Below are positions 13,367-28,494 of a stretch of DNA of 64,000 nt, in pieces; the stretch's first letter is position 1; each line of letters starts with the position of its first letter. A model generated the notes under the pieces. It was given only the letters and a program-made list of their open reading frames with translations, was not told the DNA's origin and ran no database searches. The position numbers and the translations under genes are program-made. This DNA is from Montifringilla adamsi (Eukaryota; Chordata; Aves; Passeriformes; Passeridae): assembly GCA_017590115.1 (NCBI GenBank), contig JAGGNK010007071.1, positions 187,154-251,153 of the forward strand, read 5' to 3'.

Positions 13367-16300
13367 CCAGAAGACTACTTTAAAAACAGACTGGCTTAGA
13401 GCAATCAGTTTTTTTCCCCTGGATCTGCCACTGCTCTGCTCTCACCTGTGCTGGAGAACCGCTGGGCGCTGCAATGGTGGTGCAGGAGGTCTGTGACCAG
13501 ATCCTATCTCGGGCAGTGATGCATGCCTGAATGCAGGCTCTCCCACATTCACCTGTGCTGCAGTGTGTCCTCCTGCAATCGGTTTCCAAGCTTGCAGGTG
13601 GAAGTTGCAGCAGTCTTTGAACCTGGTGAGAGGTGGGGGTTTTCTGCCAGGCGCCTGTCTGTGCAGTCACCTACAGGCCTGCTGTCATACTCCAGTTTGT
13701 AACCCTTTGAAATACCAAGCTTCAGCTTCCACACATACACACAAACCTGCTAACAGCCTCCATAAGAGTGTAAGTTTCCAGAAAAAGTATGAAGTTGCTT
13801 GATAGTTGATGACAATAATACACTGTTTCAGTCAGAGGGTTCAAATGGTGCTGCCAAACATCACTAAGCAAAGCCCCTTAATACAGAGTGATCACAGAAA
13901 TGTCACTGAAAAACAAAAAAGGGCACATCTACTGTAAATTGCAGTAATGATGTAGAGCAGTAGGACATTGCTGTCTTCATAAGCTACTGAAAGATAAGAA
14001 CTTATTCTAGTCCCAGTCATAGCTCAGGTCTCTGATCCTTTTCATCTCATTACCCTGCTGAGCAAACAGTAAAGCAATTTCAAATTTCAAAACTGATACC
14101 CTGCTGGATTGGGGTAATGCCTTCTAAGATATAAAGTGGAGTATGCTTTAAGTGTGTCACCCGTTATCTCCAGACTTTTCTTGCCTTCAAATGCCAAGTT
14201 GGGCACCTGTCCCTACCCCTCTGTTGTTAAAAGAAAGCTTGGTTTCATGTGGACAACCTTTTACAGCTGTTTGAGAAGATGAAATCAGAGTAGGATGACA
14301 AACTTTTTTTAGCTTTATAGTTACAGTTGGAGACCAGCACAACACATTAAAAGATCTCTTTTGTGTTCATATTTCAGCCATTTCAACAATGCTGTAGAGG
14401 AATTGAGAGTTTCTGTGAAATTACAGTAGGATGTCTTAAAACTGGCATGATTGATGAATGACAACAGGAAATATAGTTACAGTCAGCTGCCATTAGAGTT
14501 AGAAAATCACTTGTATAGTGGTTTGCTGTTCCTGCGGTTTTTTCCTAATGGAAAGGAATAATGCATAAGGCCAGGTTAGAAACAAATCCTATGGTGGTTT
14601 CAGGACGATAAAGGACTGGTTTTATTTTGATAATTAATAGATATTCAACATATTCTTTATCAGAATATTAGCCTTTCTCTTTCTAGCTTTATTGCAATGC
14701 CATTTCTGGCTTTGAGAAAGTTACAAGTGCATAAACATTGTATATAAATCAAAGTATTTACAAAGCTTTGTATATAAAGTAAAGCCATTGCATTCTGCCT
14801 TCAGTGGAAAAAAATCCCTCACACCACTTTGAAATCCTCCATAAAAAGGCATTACACAGTCTAAGATCAAAGAAAAGACCTTACTGTCTTTGCAAAGAAA
14901 ACTTTTTTAAAAATCTGTGTTGCCTCTAATAATTTATTTTTTTCCTTTCAGTGAATTTTAAAATGTACTGGAGATTGTTCTAAACTGAACCAAACAGAGC
15001 CTCAATCTTCAGTATATGTGCTAAGAGATCCAGGTACAACTCCAGTTATTTTTATAAGTTATTTATTTTTATTGATTTTTGAGTTATTCATTGATTTTTA
15101 GCAGGTGTTTTGAAGTGATCTTGCTGTGGCTAGGTGTAGAGAGTTGCCTGAAATTAAGCTGCCTGTAAAAAAACTGTAATTGTAAAAAGTCATATCTAAT
15201 GTCAGAACAGTGCCTGACTGTCATTTGTTCAATTTTTAGTTCAGATTCTATCCAAGAAAAGGAAATCTTCTGTGTTTTTACAGGTGGACTCTTGACTTTT
15301 TGCTTTGCCTTAAAACAGGAGTGTTTCAGTCTTGTTCAAGTTTGTCAACATAAAGCATTCTTTAAGGGGGACAATCTTCTAAACTTAAAAATCTCTGTTA
15401 GAGGAGAATCTCTTACAGGATCCACAGCTAGGTGTTTCAGCTCTTCAGACAGCTAGGCCTTTTTTGTCTCTTCCTGATTTTCTTATGAAAAAAAAAAATC
15501 ACCTTAGTGTCTATCACTGAAGAGATGCAGAGCAAGTAGCGTAAGTTTGCACTTGTGGTTTAAATATTTTTTTCAGACAAATAACTAAATTAGCCAAGAT
15601 AGAGTGCAATATTCAGCTGACAGTGGCCTGATGCTCTTTGTGTTTGGAGTTTCTGTAATATGAATTAACAGTTCTGACCTTCTTTGTTGTGTCTGTATTG
15701 AGTTTGAAACTTCCTTTTGTCCCTAAGCTGGCCATATAATTTTCAGGAATGCTTATGTTGCTATAGTTTAGCAGTCATTAAAATGTCCTTGAGTTCCAGT
15801 AGGAAGAAAAGAAAATGCTTTGTGGACCTCTCTGATGGAGAAATTACTTGTGATCAAGAAGAGGGAGGCTGGGTTAATGGTACTGGTCTCAAATAGAGGT
15901 TTCTGTCTTCTCTTTGGAAATGAAACAACTGGGAAACAGAGCACCTCTGCTTGCTCCCTCTCAGGACAGGCCCTGGACAGGAAACCTCTTCAAGGTCTGC
16001 TAAGGAATTAATCATTCATAACCGTGAGATTTGTCTTCACCTCTCTCTCTTCAATCCCAAAAGAGGATTTTGTATAGTTGTGTATGGTTTATTTAGTCTT
16101 TCAAGTTTCACTTTAGCAAGAAAAAAAATTCATAAAGGTTATGTCACCTTCATTTGAGACTCTTATCCCACTGGTTTGGTTGGAAGGATATTCTAAAGCA
16201 ATATCCATGGGTACAAATTCTTTATGTTACATTTGAATCTTGTGAATGGTGTTTCCATGGGAATCACCTGATAGTTGGGCAGAATATGAGGGATTGGACA

Positions 16301-18337
16301 AGTGGTGTCACAGAAGGAGGAAAAAAGTACAGTAGAAAAACTCTTGTGAGAAAGCAAAAAGATTTTGCATTTTGAAAATTACAAATTTGACTTCACGTTC
16401 TCTGTGGATTTTGCTGGGCAAGCAAATGCTGCCAACAGTGGCATCTGCTGCAGGACTGAAGATATGGCTCTTGTGGCCTGGAACTGAATCCTTCCCTTTT
16501 ATCATGTGTGGATGAGGTGCTTGGTTCTTTTTAATTCTTTTATTATTGTTATTATTAATAAGGTAGAATGTTGGGTGTTGAGAATGCTTCTTTTAGATGG
16601 GAATAAAGTAGTTTAGACAATGCCAGAAGTGAAGCATATTTCCAAAGCCTAAAAAAAACACAGGAGAAGATAGAGATCTGGTAAGCGCAGATTCTTTTTA
16701 AGCTGCACAAATGGCCCAACCTCACAGCAGCAGGAGGATGGGAACAGCCCTGTGTTTCCTTACGGTGCAAACAATGATGACAGCCTTCTCCAGTCCTTAC
16801 AGCAGGCTGAGGGGCAGACCTGGAGGGGAACCCACTGCAGGCTGGGAGGTGTAAGGAGTGCAGGCAGTGCCACATGAACACTTGCACAGTGCAAGCATAA
16901 TGAGCAGCTTTCCTATTTACCATCCTGGTTAATGAAGGTACTACAACAAGGAATTGCAGGATTTCCAGGAATGCACAAGGCAGAAATAGCAAGCAAATCT
17001 GTAAGACTTCTGATTTGTCAGGATCTAGCCTTTATCTGAAAAAGTTAGCCTGCTGTACACTGTAGTGTTTTCATAATGAATATGATGTGGGCACTGTGCC
17101 AGGATGTAATTATTCAATACGATGAAGCAAAATCCTATCTATTTTTTGTGTTTATGCATCTAAACTCATGCTTTAATTTTATTTTCCCACATGCCAAATG
17201 AAATTTGATGTGTTTTATTTGAATATAATACTACAGTTTGTGGTATTAAATTGTACAAAAACATTTGCATACGATAAGCGTATTGCAGACTGTCTTTGAA
17301 ATTCCTTAATGAAAAGAAAAAAGAAAATTGGAAGTTCTCTTATTACTAATGGGGCTGTGTAGATAGAAAAACTGAATTTCATACCACTGAACTAACGGGT
17401 GGATTAACAGTGCCATGATCTGGAACAGTACAGGCTGGAATATATTTATTAGAAATCAGCAGTTTCACTCTGTCAGTACAATAGCTTGAGGGCAACATGA
17501 TTTGGTTTTGCTTTTATCTAGAATAGGGCTTTACATTCTTTATCAATTAGACCATTGCTTCTTTTTTGCAATGCAGAAAGTTGCTGACTTTTGAAAATTA
17601 ACCTGCACAGAGGATGATCTGTGTGCATTTTGTGAGAAGCTTCATTCTCTAGCTTCTGTAATGCATTTAAAGGTCACAGTTAACCTGAATTCTTTTGTCT
17701 GGTTGCAAAGTAATTGTTAGAGTTAGCGCACAGTGTCCTTATCTGCTGGATGCCTTGCAAGGACTTGTTTTCCTTTAGTTGATGAAGAACACAGCAATAT
17801 AACTTTCATGGAGAATGAAGGAACTGAGTTTTGTTCAAATACATGGGAAGGCATTTGTGAGAAAGTTAAATCCAAATGATTTAAGCAAATAACTTATAAT
17901 TATGACTGTGTCATTTTTGGCAGTACCTTTCTCAATAAATGGTATCTACAAAATTTCCCGTCTGGCTTAGACTTGAGTATTTACATGAATTTAGGAATAC
18001 AGTGAAATTAGTGTGTTTCAGTCCTTGGTGCCATAGTAACCTGTCAAGGACAGTCACTTGCCTTTAGTTTAATAGTTAGGATTACTAAAGGGAGCAAGAA
18101 GGATTCTGATCCAGTAACTGAGGAAAACTGTTCAGAAAATGGTGCTGTTCCATGAGCTCAATGAATTCCTGGCCTGACTAGAGGGACAGACTTAACTTGG
18201 ACCAGAGAAACAGTGAGTGTCTGTGTAAGGTAGGTTTGGTTTTTTTTAAAGTTGGTTGTATTTTTGAAGATATGTGTGGGTTTTTCCCCCAGAAACTGAA
18301 CTTGACAGAGTCTTTCTGTTTGCAAGGGAGTCAGGGT

Positions 18338-18368
<31 letters not shown>

Positions 18369-18930
18369 CGAGCTAAAAACTGACTGCTATTTAGAGGCTT
18401 GTGCAATAGGGAATTTAAGCTGTATCTCCATGGTTTTTTCGGATACAGCATGAATTTTTTCCTGCTTGAGTGAGAGTTTCTCATCATGCTGTCACAACTT
18501 ACCCTTTTAGCTTTGGCACTTGTCTCCAGTGTGTGAGACAAGAGGAGTAAGTGGGGTTGCAAAGGACTTGCTTTCTCTGCTGTGGTTTTTTTCAGCAGCA
18601 CAAACCTAGTAGTGAGTCACAAGAAGTGTTGTGCTGCAGTGATGTTGTTGAGCACCCTGAAATTTTCTACTAACATACCTTGGGAAAAGAATAGTTTTGC
18701 CATTCTCTAAGAGATCTGTAGTGAAGAAAATGAGTTTGATAGGTTTTAGTTTGCCAAAAACCCGCACAACCACTTGCTTCCATCTCACTCAGCTTTATGT
18801 GAGAAGCTGTAGCGTGGCTGTCATCTTTCCCATTTCATCTGAGGGACAACACTGTAGTAGCGAGCTCACAGAATGTTTTGGACACGTCTCTTTGGAATTA
18901 CAAATGCTGAATTAAGAAAAATAAAATGCC
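13367..18930. other. Unannotated intronic DNA
   Basis: No recognised element apart from the A run listed separately. AT-rich islands lie near 14.6-15.1 and 17.2-17.3 kb. Confidence 0.45.
18342..18368. repeat. Poly(A) run, 27 bases
   Basis: An uninterrupted A run. No retroposed gene body is seen on its 5' side, so it is treated as simple sequence. Confidence 0.9.
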
Positions 18931-19000
18931 AGAAGCACAGGGATGAAGTGACTTGCCAGGAGTAGGAACAGCCAGTCTGTCCAGGGTCCCAGTCAGGTGT
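18931..19000 (-). mobile_element. MIR-like ancient SINE relic (antisense)
   Basis: AGAAGCACAGGGATGAAGTGACTTGCCAGG followed by GGAACAGCCAGT resembles the reverse complement of the MIR core (GAGGCACAGAGAGGTTAAGTGACTTGCCCAAGG.CACACAGC). It is a short match, so the identification is tentative. Confidence 0.4.
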
Positions 19001-22000
19001 CTCAGATGCATGGGAAAGGCAGGCCTTTTAGAAGGCTTGCCTAGCACTGATTTTGAAAGCACTGACATCTGCCCTCAGAGGTGAAAGTCTTATGATGTAT
19101 TTTCTTTCTTAGCAGCAGCAGGCAACCCTCACAGTGAGGATTGGAGGCAGGCAGGATCTCCCAGAGGCTGCTGTTGCTGGATGAGCAGCATAAACAGGCG
19201 TAAGCCTAGAGATACTTTGTTATGTTGTTCTCTAGATTAGTTGTTTTTTTGTTTTAATGTGTTGCAGAAAATGTGCCAGTTTCCATGGAATGCTGAACAG
19301 TCAGAAAACAGAGTACAGTAAAAAGAGGGAGTGATAAATAAATATGGTCACGACCTCCTTCATGAAGTGTCAAAATGTAGAGCTGGTGGGTTATTAATTT
19401 TCCTTTGTCAAATGTGGAGCTGTTCTTCTAAATAGCTAGCCACTTTATTGTAGTGCAAGGGAAGATGCAAATCTGATTACTGTGACATGTAGAAAATTCC
19501 ACTGGCTTTTCTTTCATGTGTGGAGAAGATATCTCTGCTGTCAGGAGGAGAGGACACTGTCTCCCTGCTTGTGGAAACAAAAGTGCTTTCCTATGCAGCT
19601 GTTGGGAGCCCTGTTCCGTTAAATAAAATTTTTAAAAATCATGAGCCGCCTTGGCACCAGTTAATCTTTTGTCATTATGTGTTTTATAGTTGGTCACTTC
19701 TGTCTATGGATCAAGGGAGAAAAATGTCCCTGTTAGTGAAAACATTAATCTGAATTTCTGGACCTGGAAATGGGCTATTTTAATAAAGTTAGGTATTGAA
19801 AACTTAAACAATTTCCAATGAAGAATGAAAATACAAGTTTACTGGTTTGCCAGGTTACACTATATACTTTTGGCAGTTCTGTTTCTAGATCTAATGCATG
19901 AATGTTAGAGAATCATAGCCATTTTACCTCTGTTACACTGTGAAGAGGGAAGGGGAATCCTGATTGGAGATAAGAGAGTCTTCTAGTATGGAAAGAATTG
20001 GAAATCACAACATGGAACAACATGGAATTCTATTATACACTGTAGGCAAATACAGTGTGAAAAAACTTCCTTAAATAATCAAAAAGTGAATATAGGTAAA
20101 GCAAATATACACAGATATTTCAAACTGAGGGGTCTTAGTTGGAATTATGAATATATAAAGCAAAATAGTAACTCATATAATATTTTCAGGCCCTTACATT
20201 CTCAATTCAACTTAAAATTTTGAAAATGTCAATTTTCCTAATCTCTCCAAAGATGTGGAAATCCTGCAGTCATTCACAGAAGTAGTAGTAAAATCTGCTT
20301 AGTGCACCCTTTTTCCTATGGGACCCCATATTTTGTGTTCTAGAGCTGTTTATTGCAACATTTCCTTGCTTAATTCTAGGTTTCTTAAATTTTTGGCAGG
20401 AAGGGTTTGTGGGAAGCTCCACAGCTCTGTCTGGAAGAATTTTCTCTCAGGCTTCACTGGATGAGGGTGATACCTTGGCCATCTCATCAGCTAACAGATA
20501 TTTTTTACAAAAGAAAGAGCTTTGTTGTACTAAATATAGTCCTGTTTTGATAACAATTTTGCCAGCTGATTTCAGCAGGCTCAGGAAGTGCCTGTTGTGT
20601 AATGATCTGTACAATCAATGGCATACTTTTCAAAATGTGAACGTCTGTTTCAGACATGATAAAAACCTCCTTTTTTTAATCCAAGTCTAATAGAAAATAA
20701 TAGATTTGTTTTTCAGAAATTCCACTTGGAAACAATGACATGATTTTTCAAAATGAAGTGGCTTTAAAAAGGGCAGCAAGTTGGTATATTCAGAAGTGGT
20801 TACCAGGTATGTGAATGTAATTATGCAGCTCCTCTTGTTTTTACAGACAATATTAATAAAGATTGATGGGTTCCACTGCATCTAATTACTGTGTCCAGTG
20901 GTTCTGAAGATGGAGAGCTGACTCCAAACATAGCTGCCAGAATTCAGAATTTCTTTTTGCCTTTTCCACTCCTTAATTCTTGTACATGACCAATATAAAC
21001 TTGCTCATTTTGCCTTCTGTGTCCTAATTAGGAGGGGAGGGCAGTGAGCACTGTGTGGCTATAAATGAAGGCAGTTATTTATAATATATTATTGTCATTT
21101 TGGTTGTCGTTTGGTTGCCTAACAACCGCATCTGAAGTTGAGTCTTAGAAATTACAGGCAGTGACTTAGGATCATAAGTGAATTGTTCAGATGAAAAATC
21201 TTTAATCTACATTTTTCTGATGCAATAGATACAAAATATTTAGTATTTACTAACATCTGCTTAGTTAAAAACAGCAGAAAAATGTCAGTGATAAGAAGGC
21301 ATGGGATGGAGTGGCATTTATTTTTACAGGAGCTTATACCAAAAATTTCAATGTGCTTGAGATCTTTCTAATTTCTCCTGAAATAAGCACAAACTTGGAA
21401 GGACATTCAATCTGTTTTGATTTTTGGTGGTGGGGTTTTTTTCCTCCATTCACTGCATTATTTTTTTTCTACTCTTATCTTTTCACCTTACTAGAGAGCT
21501 GTGATTTAAGGAAAATATGCACAATAATGGTGGAAACAACTAAAAAGAAAGTTGACAAGCAAAAGGCAAATTTTTGAAGATTGTTTGGTAAAAATTGCCC
21601 AAAATGTAAACCTTTATGGTTTTTTCAGACGAGGGGAAAAAAAAAAAAAAAGTCATGCTTCCAAAATTACAGGTGAAATTTTGAACAAAATTTTATGAAA
21701 GCCTGTTCTAAATTCTTTCTGTCATGCATTTTTCTTTGTTTGGAAAACTTACCGACCTTTATACTTCTGTAACGCAACCGGATACATTCAGTCTAGATGG
21801 CCATACCACAACTTTGCACTCTTCCTCAAAGCTTTCTAAACCACAGCATTAAGTAGGTTTGTTGCCCCCCTATCTCTTATTTGGCATCTTTTTCCAGTCA
21901 GACCTTTGCAGATTGTGGCAATTTATCAAAGTGCTATGCCTGCAGCTCTGAAAGCATTTCAAAGCTCCCACTTCTGAAATACCCACACTTTAATTTGCTG

Positions 22001-25000
22001 GATTCTGAACTGCACTTTCAACTATGTCAGCAAATCACAGAAAATATGAATATGTTTAGAAATAGGCTTCTTTTATTGTCTAATTTTCAATGGTATCATA
22101 GTGGTGGACACAGGCTGGGATGTGGGAAACTTTATTCCTGCTACTCATCTCTTAATGGACACAGTTGTTTAAAAATTAAGAATTGTATTTGTTACTGCAG
22201 AGATTTCATTTTTTTCAAGAGTCTGTAGGTGTGTAAATATTGGAGAGATACATTTCCCATGAAGCACTTCATCTTCTCAAGCGCTTCTCTTTTTTCTTCT
22301 TTTTTTTTTCCTTTTTTTTTTTTTAACTAGAGTATTAAAGCAATTATGAAGTGGCTTATTCTTCATGATGGTATTTGCCAAGTTTCTAATCATATGGTAA
22401 GGTAGAGCAATTTTGTGGATTTGCTCTCCTGGATATGTAAGTTACTTCTGCTTTGGGTCTTCACTTGCTTTCGGGCTTTTTTTTTTTTTTTCCCCGCTTT
22501 AGAAAGAAGATTTCATGGGTTTTCTCATTTCCCTAACAAAATGGATGCTTTTGAAAAGTAAAGTCTTAATGCTGACTGGAAAAGGTCTTGGGTGAGATTT
22601 TAATCAATGGGATTCTTTTTCATTTTGGCAGGGTTTGTTGGTTTAATGGAGCTTTTTTTTACTTTTATTGTAGTTGCTTATGAAACATCACATCCTGTTC
22701 CTTCACTGCCTTGCTGTAAACACATAATAATGATGACTGCAGGTACCAACGCACTCATTTGACAATTGTGAAAAGTCCTGTGAATTACATCTATAGGACA
22801 GAGGCTACATAGGGAGTTCACAAAGAAAGATTAAAGAGTGCTTTTGTCTTCAGTGGACAATGTGATGGATGAAGAAGGTGATACCATAAATTGAGGGCAA
22901 GTTTTATACTTGGCAGGATTGTTAGACTTTGCCTCTGTGTATACAGAGTGTGAGGACACCTTGGGAATGCAGTGTCTGCATTTCATAGGAGCTCACAGGC
23001 TTTCTGCCTTCTTCAGGCAAATATATTTGCACTGTTTGAGTATATTAGGTGCAGAAATCATTACTATTGACAGACTGGAGTTTGAAAATTTATGAATGTG
23101 GTAATGAAAACAGAGCAGTAGAAGAAAAACCACCATTGCTGATGACTGGCACATGAACAAGGTTTGAAAATGGCACTCCAACAGAATCCTCAATTACTGT
23201 CCTTAAATTCTTGATTGTAATAGCAAACACTTTAAAAAAAGCACCCTGACTTTTTATAATCAGGACTTGTGTTGCTTGAAGGACTCTTTATTCAGAAGTT
23301 GTACAGAGGGTCGTGGAGGAACAGAGAGCAGAGTTAACAAACATTTAAATTATCCAAAGACACATACACAAGCTTGTATGTATGCAGCAGTTCTTAAAAG
23401 CAAAACTGAAGCCTTGTGAGTCTATCAACAGTTTTTTTAATCTCATTCCGATTACTTAGGAGTATCTAATGTTACATGTAAGACTTTGTACTGTTTTTCT
23501 GAAATCTGCTCTGAAACACACTTTAATGTTCTAGTTCCTTTCTTCATAATTGTTTTCTTCCCCTTTCAGTTATTCCTGAGGTGGAGCAAATATTACTAAC
23601 ATAAAGTAACTTTCTCAGTTAACTGAAATTGTTTTACCATTTTAAATAGTCTTATCACTTTATTATTGCTAAAATAGTCTTCGTCTTTGGCAATTCATCA
23701 AAGAAAGATACTATGCCTCTCTGAGACCAAATCAGATAAGCTGCAAGTTCACTGAGTGTAAAGAATTCACCTTTTTTGCATGTAGATACTTTTCAGCACT
23801 TAATGATAAAGAAAATCTGATGGGTAGGTTAGAAAGGTAGTGTCTAGTTTCACTTACTGAATGTTTTGCAGTTTTCTCTTTAAAAAAGACTCTAGAGTTC
23901 TACTTTAAAGATTATCCTTTGCTTACAAGTCTGATCTGGCCTAAGGTCCTGTGTTAAAGGTTCTTATCTTGGAGGAGGCTGTATTTTGTACTGAGGATCA
24001 GAGCTAAAGCTCCTGCAGGTTCTCCTGACGTTGCCTCAGTGCCCGTCTGTTCACACCACATGGCCCAGCATTTGGTTCACGCTACCTTGACTAAATGGAC
24101 CCCTGGGATTTACAGAGTGGCTTCAGAAAACAGGAATCATATGCAAGATGTTTGCTTTAAATAGATATTTGCTTTAAAGGTTTGCACATTTTGATTTTTA
24201 AAATACTGTGCTTGAAGGTGTATTTGCTTGCAGGCAAGTCCTATTTTGTTTCTTCTTCTGGGGCAGAGGCTTGGTTTCTGTGCATGCACAAAACCCACAG
24301 TACTCATTCTTTAAAAGGTGCTCAGTTCCCCCTTGTTGATAGTATGGATCATAGGAGGTGTTAAAATGGTTGTCACCAGCTGCAGAGTAATGAGAATCTG
24401 GGTTCCTTGTGAAGTGGAATAATTTATATTCACCACCACTCTCAATGCACCCTCAAGGTGACAGATTCAAGACTTTTCATGCATTAGAAAACTGCATAGT
24501 GCCAGAAAAGGGATATGTTTAGTAGAATAATTATTCTTATGAGAAATGCATTTTGATGCCTTTTATCTTGCTGCAAAACCTTAAGCTGGAAAAGGATGCG
24601 AAGCTTGGCTGTTACTGTATCTGAGAGTAATGTGGCTTTGTGTTTAGAGTTAGGCCTAATATATTGTTCAGTTTTGAATCCTAAGCAAAACCAGAATTCT
24701 AGGATAGACATGCAATCAAATCTGTAGCTGCATTTCCTGCCATTTTGTCACCAGAAACAGGCAGCTACTGCTTTAAAGGGTACCTGATTTCCATTACTGG
24801 AGAGCTTTATCTGAAACGGGAGCTTAACACACATATTGGCCTCCTTGATCCACAAACCTGAAACAGCTAGCTGAGGGTGTGAAAAATGAGGGAAATCACC
24901 TTATTGTCCCCATCTCTGGGAGGAGTGATTTGGACTTTCAATAGCCATGTCTGCGAGGCAGGGATGGCAGTCACCTGAGGTCACACCTCTGTCAAAGAGA

Positions 25001-25101
25001 GTGAGTGGGCAAAGGGTGCTGGGCTTTTGTTGTTTCTTTGTTTTCATCCAAAATCTAGGGGCTGCCTTGATGTGAGGCAGACTGGTACCTTGCTTCTTCA
25101 A

Positions 25102-25192
25102 TCTGAAGAAAAAAAGGAAAGATGAAAGATGGAGGGACGGAACGAGGAGGAACAGAGGAGAGAGGGAGGAGAAGGTAGAACAGAGGGAGGAA
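25102..25192. repeat. Purine-rich tract
   Basis: About 90 bases almost entirely A and G, with GGAGG and GAGAGGGAGGA motifs. It is low-complexity and not periodic. Confidence 0.7.
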
Positions 25193-25675
25193 GTCTGTTT
25201 TCAATTGATACAGGAGTAATGTTCCTAGGAATAATACAAGATCTTTATATTAATGAAAAGAGTATTTAGAAAGACCAGAATTTGTAGCATATTTGGAGTT
25301 TTTGTTTTGGCTTTGTTTATTTTTGATAAAGCATTTCACTTGCAGTAGCAAATCAAATTCTCCAAGGAGAACTGTAACAGGAATAGAACAAGCAGAGAAT
25401 TAAATCCTTGTCCCAGAGGTATAAAACCTCAATTTCACTTGTCACAGAATAGCAAGGGGGAATACACTATGCCTGGGGAAGGGTGAGCTGTTTTCTGTGT
25501 TTGTCATGATCTGCAACAGCTGAAAAAAGGAATCTTTTTCACTGACTTTTGAGGCAAGGCAAGAGGTTTACCAATACCAGCCAGGAGAACCTCTCAGTTG
25601 GTAAAAACTACCCTTGCAGAACAACTTACCCTTTTAGAAAGCAATTCTGGGGTGTATTTGTTTGGTTTTTTTTGG

Positions 25676-25699
25676 TTTTTTTTTTTTTTTTTTTTTTTT
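25676..25699. repeat. Poly(T) run, 24 bases
   Basis: An uninterrupted T run, preceded by two TTTGG(T)n units. Confidence 0.9.
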
Positions 25700-28494
25700 A
25701 GCCCTCCCTCTGCTTCCTAGAATTGAACTTTTAAGGGATCATAAAATATTAATGCTAAATACAGACAGAGCGGACATTCACCAACCCATATAAAGGTTTA
25801 TTGAGCCTGTGCTTGGTCTTGAGAACCTATGAAGTCCTAAATATTTAAACTGAAAGAGATAAGGGGAAATGTGGAAAAATTGGTTTTTGATTTGACATCA
25901 ACAGAAAACACTGCTGATCCACAAGTAAGAAGCTTAAACTCTCAAAAGGAAAATGGAAGAAAAGGGAAGAGATAAAAACTATGCTTAAAATTAAACTATA
26001 TGTTTAATTTTGTATTTTGAAAGTTAGAGTGTGAACAATCTTTCAAGGTTTTTTGTTGTGTTGTTTTAGGGGGGTTTAGCTTATTAAGAAGGCTTTTAGC
26101 TGTAGCAAATTGAAAAGTGTTCATGCTGAAAATTGAATTAACTCATTGAAAAACAATAGCTTCCAGAAGTCTGAGTTCTTTTTACCTCTGACTTCTTTCT
26201 TCTCTTTCTTTCTCTGACAAGCACATACAATACATGCACTCCATCACCTCAGGATAGTGAAAAAGGTTTTGAAATTCCAAAACGGCTTTTTCTTGAAAAG
26301 TTCTGGTTTTGAAAAGAATGCCTTTGCAGAGTTAAATTCTTCAGAGCTTTAATGGCTCTATGTAATTGCAGCATGTTCTCTGCTATTTTACATTATCTAA
26401 TTTTAGGTGAAGTGTCTTCATGGCCCTTGGGAGGACATTTTGCAGTCTCACTGCAAGCCTACACTTAAAAGCGTATTCTGTGGTTGCACCTAAAAAGAAA
26501 AAAAAAAAAATAGTGAGCAAAGAAAATGTAACTGCTGCAATTTTGAGATTGACAACTAGTTGGTTGCTGTCACCTATTTTTTTTTTTCCACTGCCAGTGT
26601 AGGAGGCAACTAACTGAACAGCAGCATTTAGCACATTGCTTCAAGGATCAGAGATCAGTGTCTTCAACCTGAGAAGTCTCTGTGGTATAGGCCAGTGAAG
26701 GCTGTGATAGTGACACAGTCATTTATTTCTGTGTGCTTTTTCTTTCTTTTGGTTTAGAACATAGCACTTTTTAAATTATATTAAGCTTATCTAAACTGAA
26801 GGTGAAACAAAGGCATCTGTTCGCTGAAATTTGTACTGATTTTAAATAATTTACCCTTCACACCATGGATTTGTTGGTCTGGGTGTGAATAAAGGTACTT
26901 TTATAAGATTGTCTAGGTAGGGGACTTATTTTCCATCTGTTATTCATAATAGCAAGTGGACTCTCATTCCCACCTCTTCCCTCCTAAACTTTTCCTTCTC
27001 CTTCACCTTTGTGATTATCATAATACCTGAAGGACAGTAGGTTTTGTTAGTCAGACACCATCTTGGTAAATGTGAATGAGAGAGTGAAGGCATTTGGTGT
27101 TTGGGTAAACAGTAACAATCATGTTTCACTCCAGTGGTTTTGAATCGGGCAGCCTCTTCTCGTCAGCCCATGTGCTGCATTGTCTGAAAAGAAAATGTCA
27201 TTTGTGAAAGTGGTGTTTAACATATATTCTTCTATATGTGCACCATTCTTCTTTGAGTGTGGGGCTGGTGAAAAAAACTGCTCCCACAAAGGCATTTCTA
27301 CTGGCACTATTATGCTTCAAAAACAGAAGGAAAAAGCCTTCCTGCATTACATCCACTGAAGTATGGGCAGAGATCTGCTACCCCCCAGAAGGAAATGAAA
27401 GCATTTCCATTCTTCTGGTCTCCAAATACCATGTGCATAGCATCTTGTGTTGATGATAAGATGGGTTTGTAGACTTATATTTCATGCTTGTCTTAAAGCC
27501 ATTGTTCCCAGTGTCCATTGGCCACATAATCTCTGTCTCTGTTTTGATTTTTGTCAATGTTCCGCTCACAATGCTTTCATTGAAAAGCTTTGTGATAGGA
27601 AGGTATGCATTCCAAAAGCTAGAAAAACCCAGGAAATTATCAGTTGAGGAGAGGAGTATTCTCTTAAAAATAATAGTTTTCAAGTAAAAATTGTAAGCTA
27701 TTATTATCTCTCTCATGATTTTAGACTGCGTATATGTAGTTTGTCACTTCTTACCTAAGAGTACTTGAAAGTCCTATTTTAAAGTAGCTCTAAAATATTT
27801 TGGTTTATGGATAATTGTCAGGTTTCATGACTTAAGGAGCAAAATCAGTAACAACATCAGCCAAAGCAAAATTGGTGTGGAAAATGCAGCGGGAAAGAGA
27901 ACACGTTCAAATTGAAGACAAAATTAGTGAGGTGAGATCAAGTTAAAATATGATGGGAAATTATATAAGGTGCTGGGTATTACCAAACTCCATCACCCCC
28001 GTTAGTGAAATATTCCATGACTAGTAACTCTGGAAGGAATTCAGAGAAGTTGAAAAGGAATAACCATTTCAGACTGACACTTTTTTTATTATTATTAATC
28101 AGATAATGGGTTGTTTCCTCTTGTCCTTCTGCAGCCTATAGAGGATATAGGAAATATACCTCCTATGCAGAGCCAAGAAGTTATTTTGTAATCTGTTTTA
28201 ACAGTTTAGTCAACACACACCAGCTGCTACTCTGGTAGAAATTATGTGAGCAGTGCAAGTTGTCTGCTTTTTTTTTCAAGTAATTCCTTTTCATCAATCC
28301 AGCAAAATTGTTACATACACCTGCCAGTACCTGCCCCTTTCTCCTGCATACTGGCCCTTCTGATGACCCTCTGAGTCCTTTGGTTAGTGGCCTCAGTCTT
28401 TATCAAGATGAGGAGATGATGGTGAGCCATCAGCACCTCGGTTCTGTAATTCTACTTATTTGAATTTATTTTTCAAGCTGCTTGTTATATTTGT

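Larger units (their letters stand above)
19001..28494. other. Unannotated intronic DNA
   Basis: Mostly featureless AT-rich DNA. It contains homopolymer T runs (22477-22491 and the one listed at 25676), a purine-rich tract at 25.1 kb and chance ORFs of up to 115 codons. No exon or transposon recognised. Confidence 0.45.

Noticed and set aside
13159..13399. ORFs rich in FLSFP or GKERK
   Set aside because: They are translations of the TTTCC microsatellite.
18342..18368. Poly(A) run as the tail of a processed pseudogene
   Set aside because: There is no coding-like sequence upstream of it, and CR1 elements do not leave poly(A) tails.
18158..18601. 147-codon minus-strand ORF
   Set aside because: It is held open by the A27 run, and its composition is not protein-like.
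27119..27716. Adjacent minus-strand ORFs of 112 and 62 codons that look protein-like
   Set aside because: Stops and a frame change separate them, no family was recognised, and a decayed retrocopy could not be shown.
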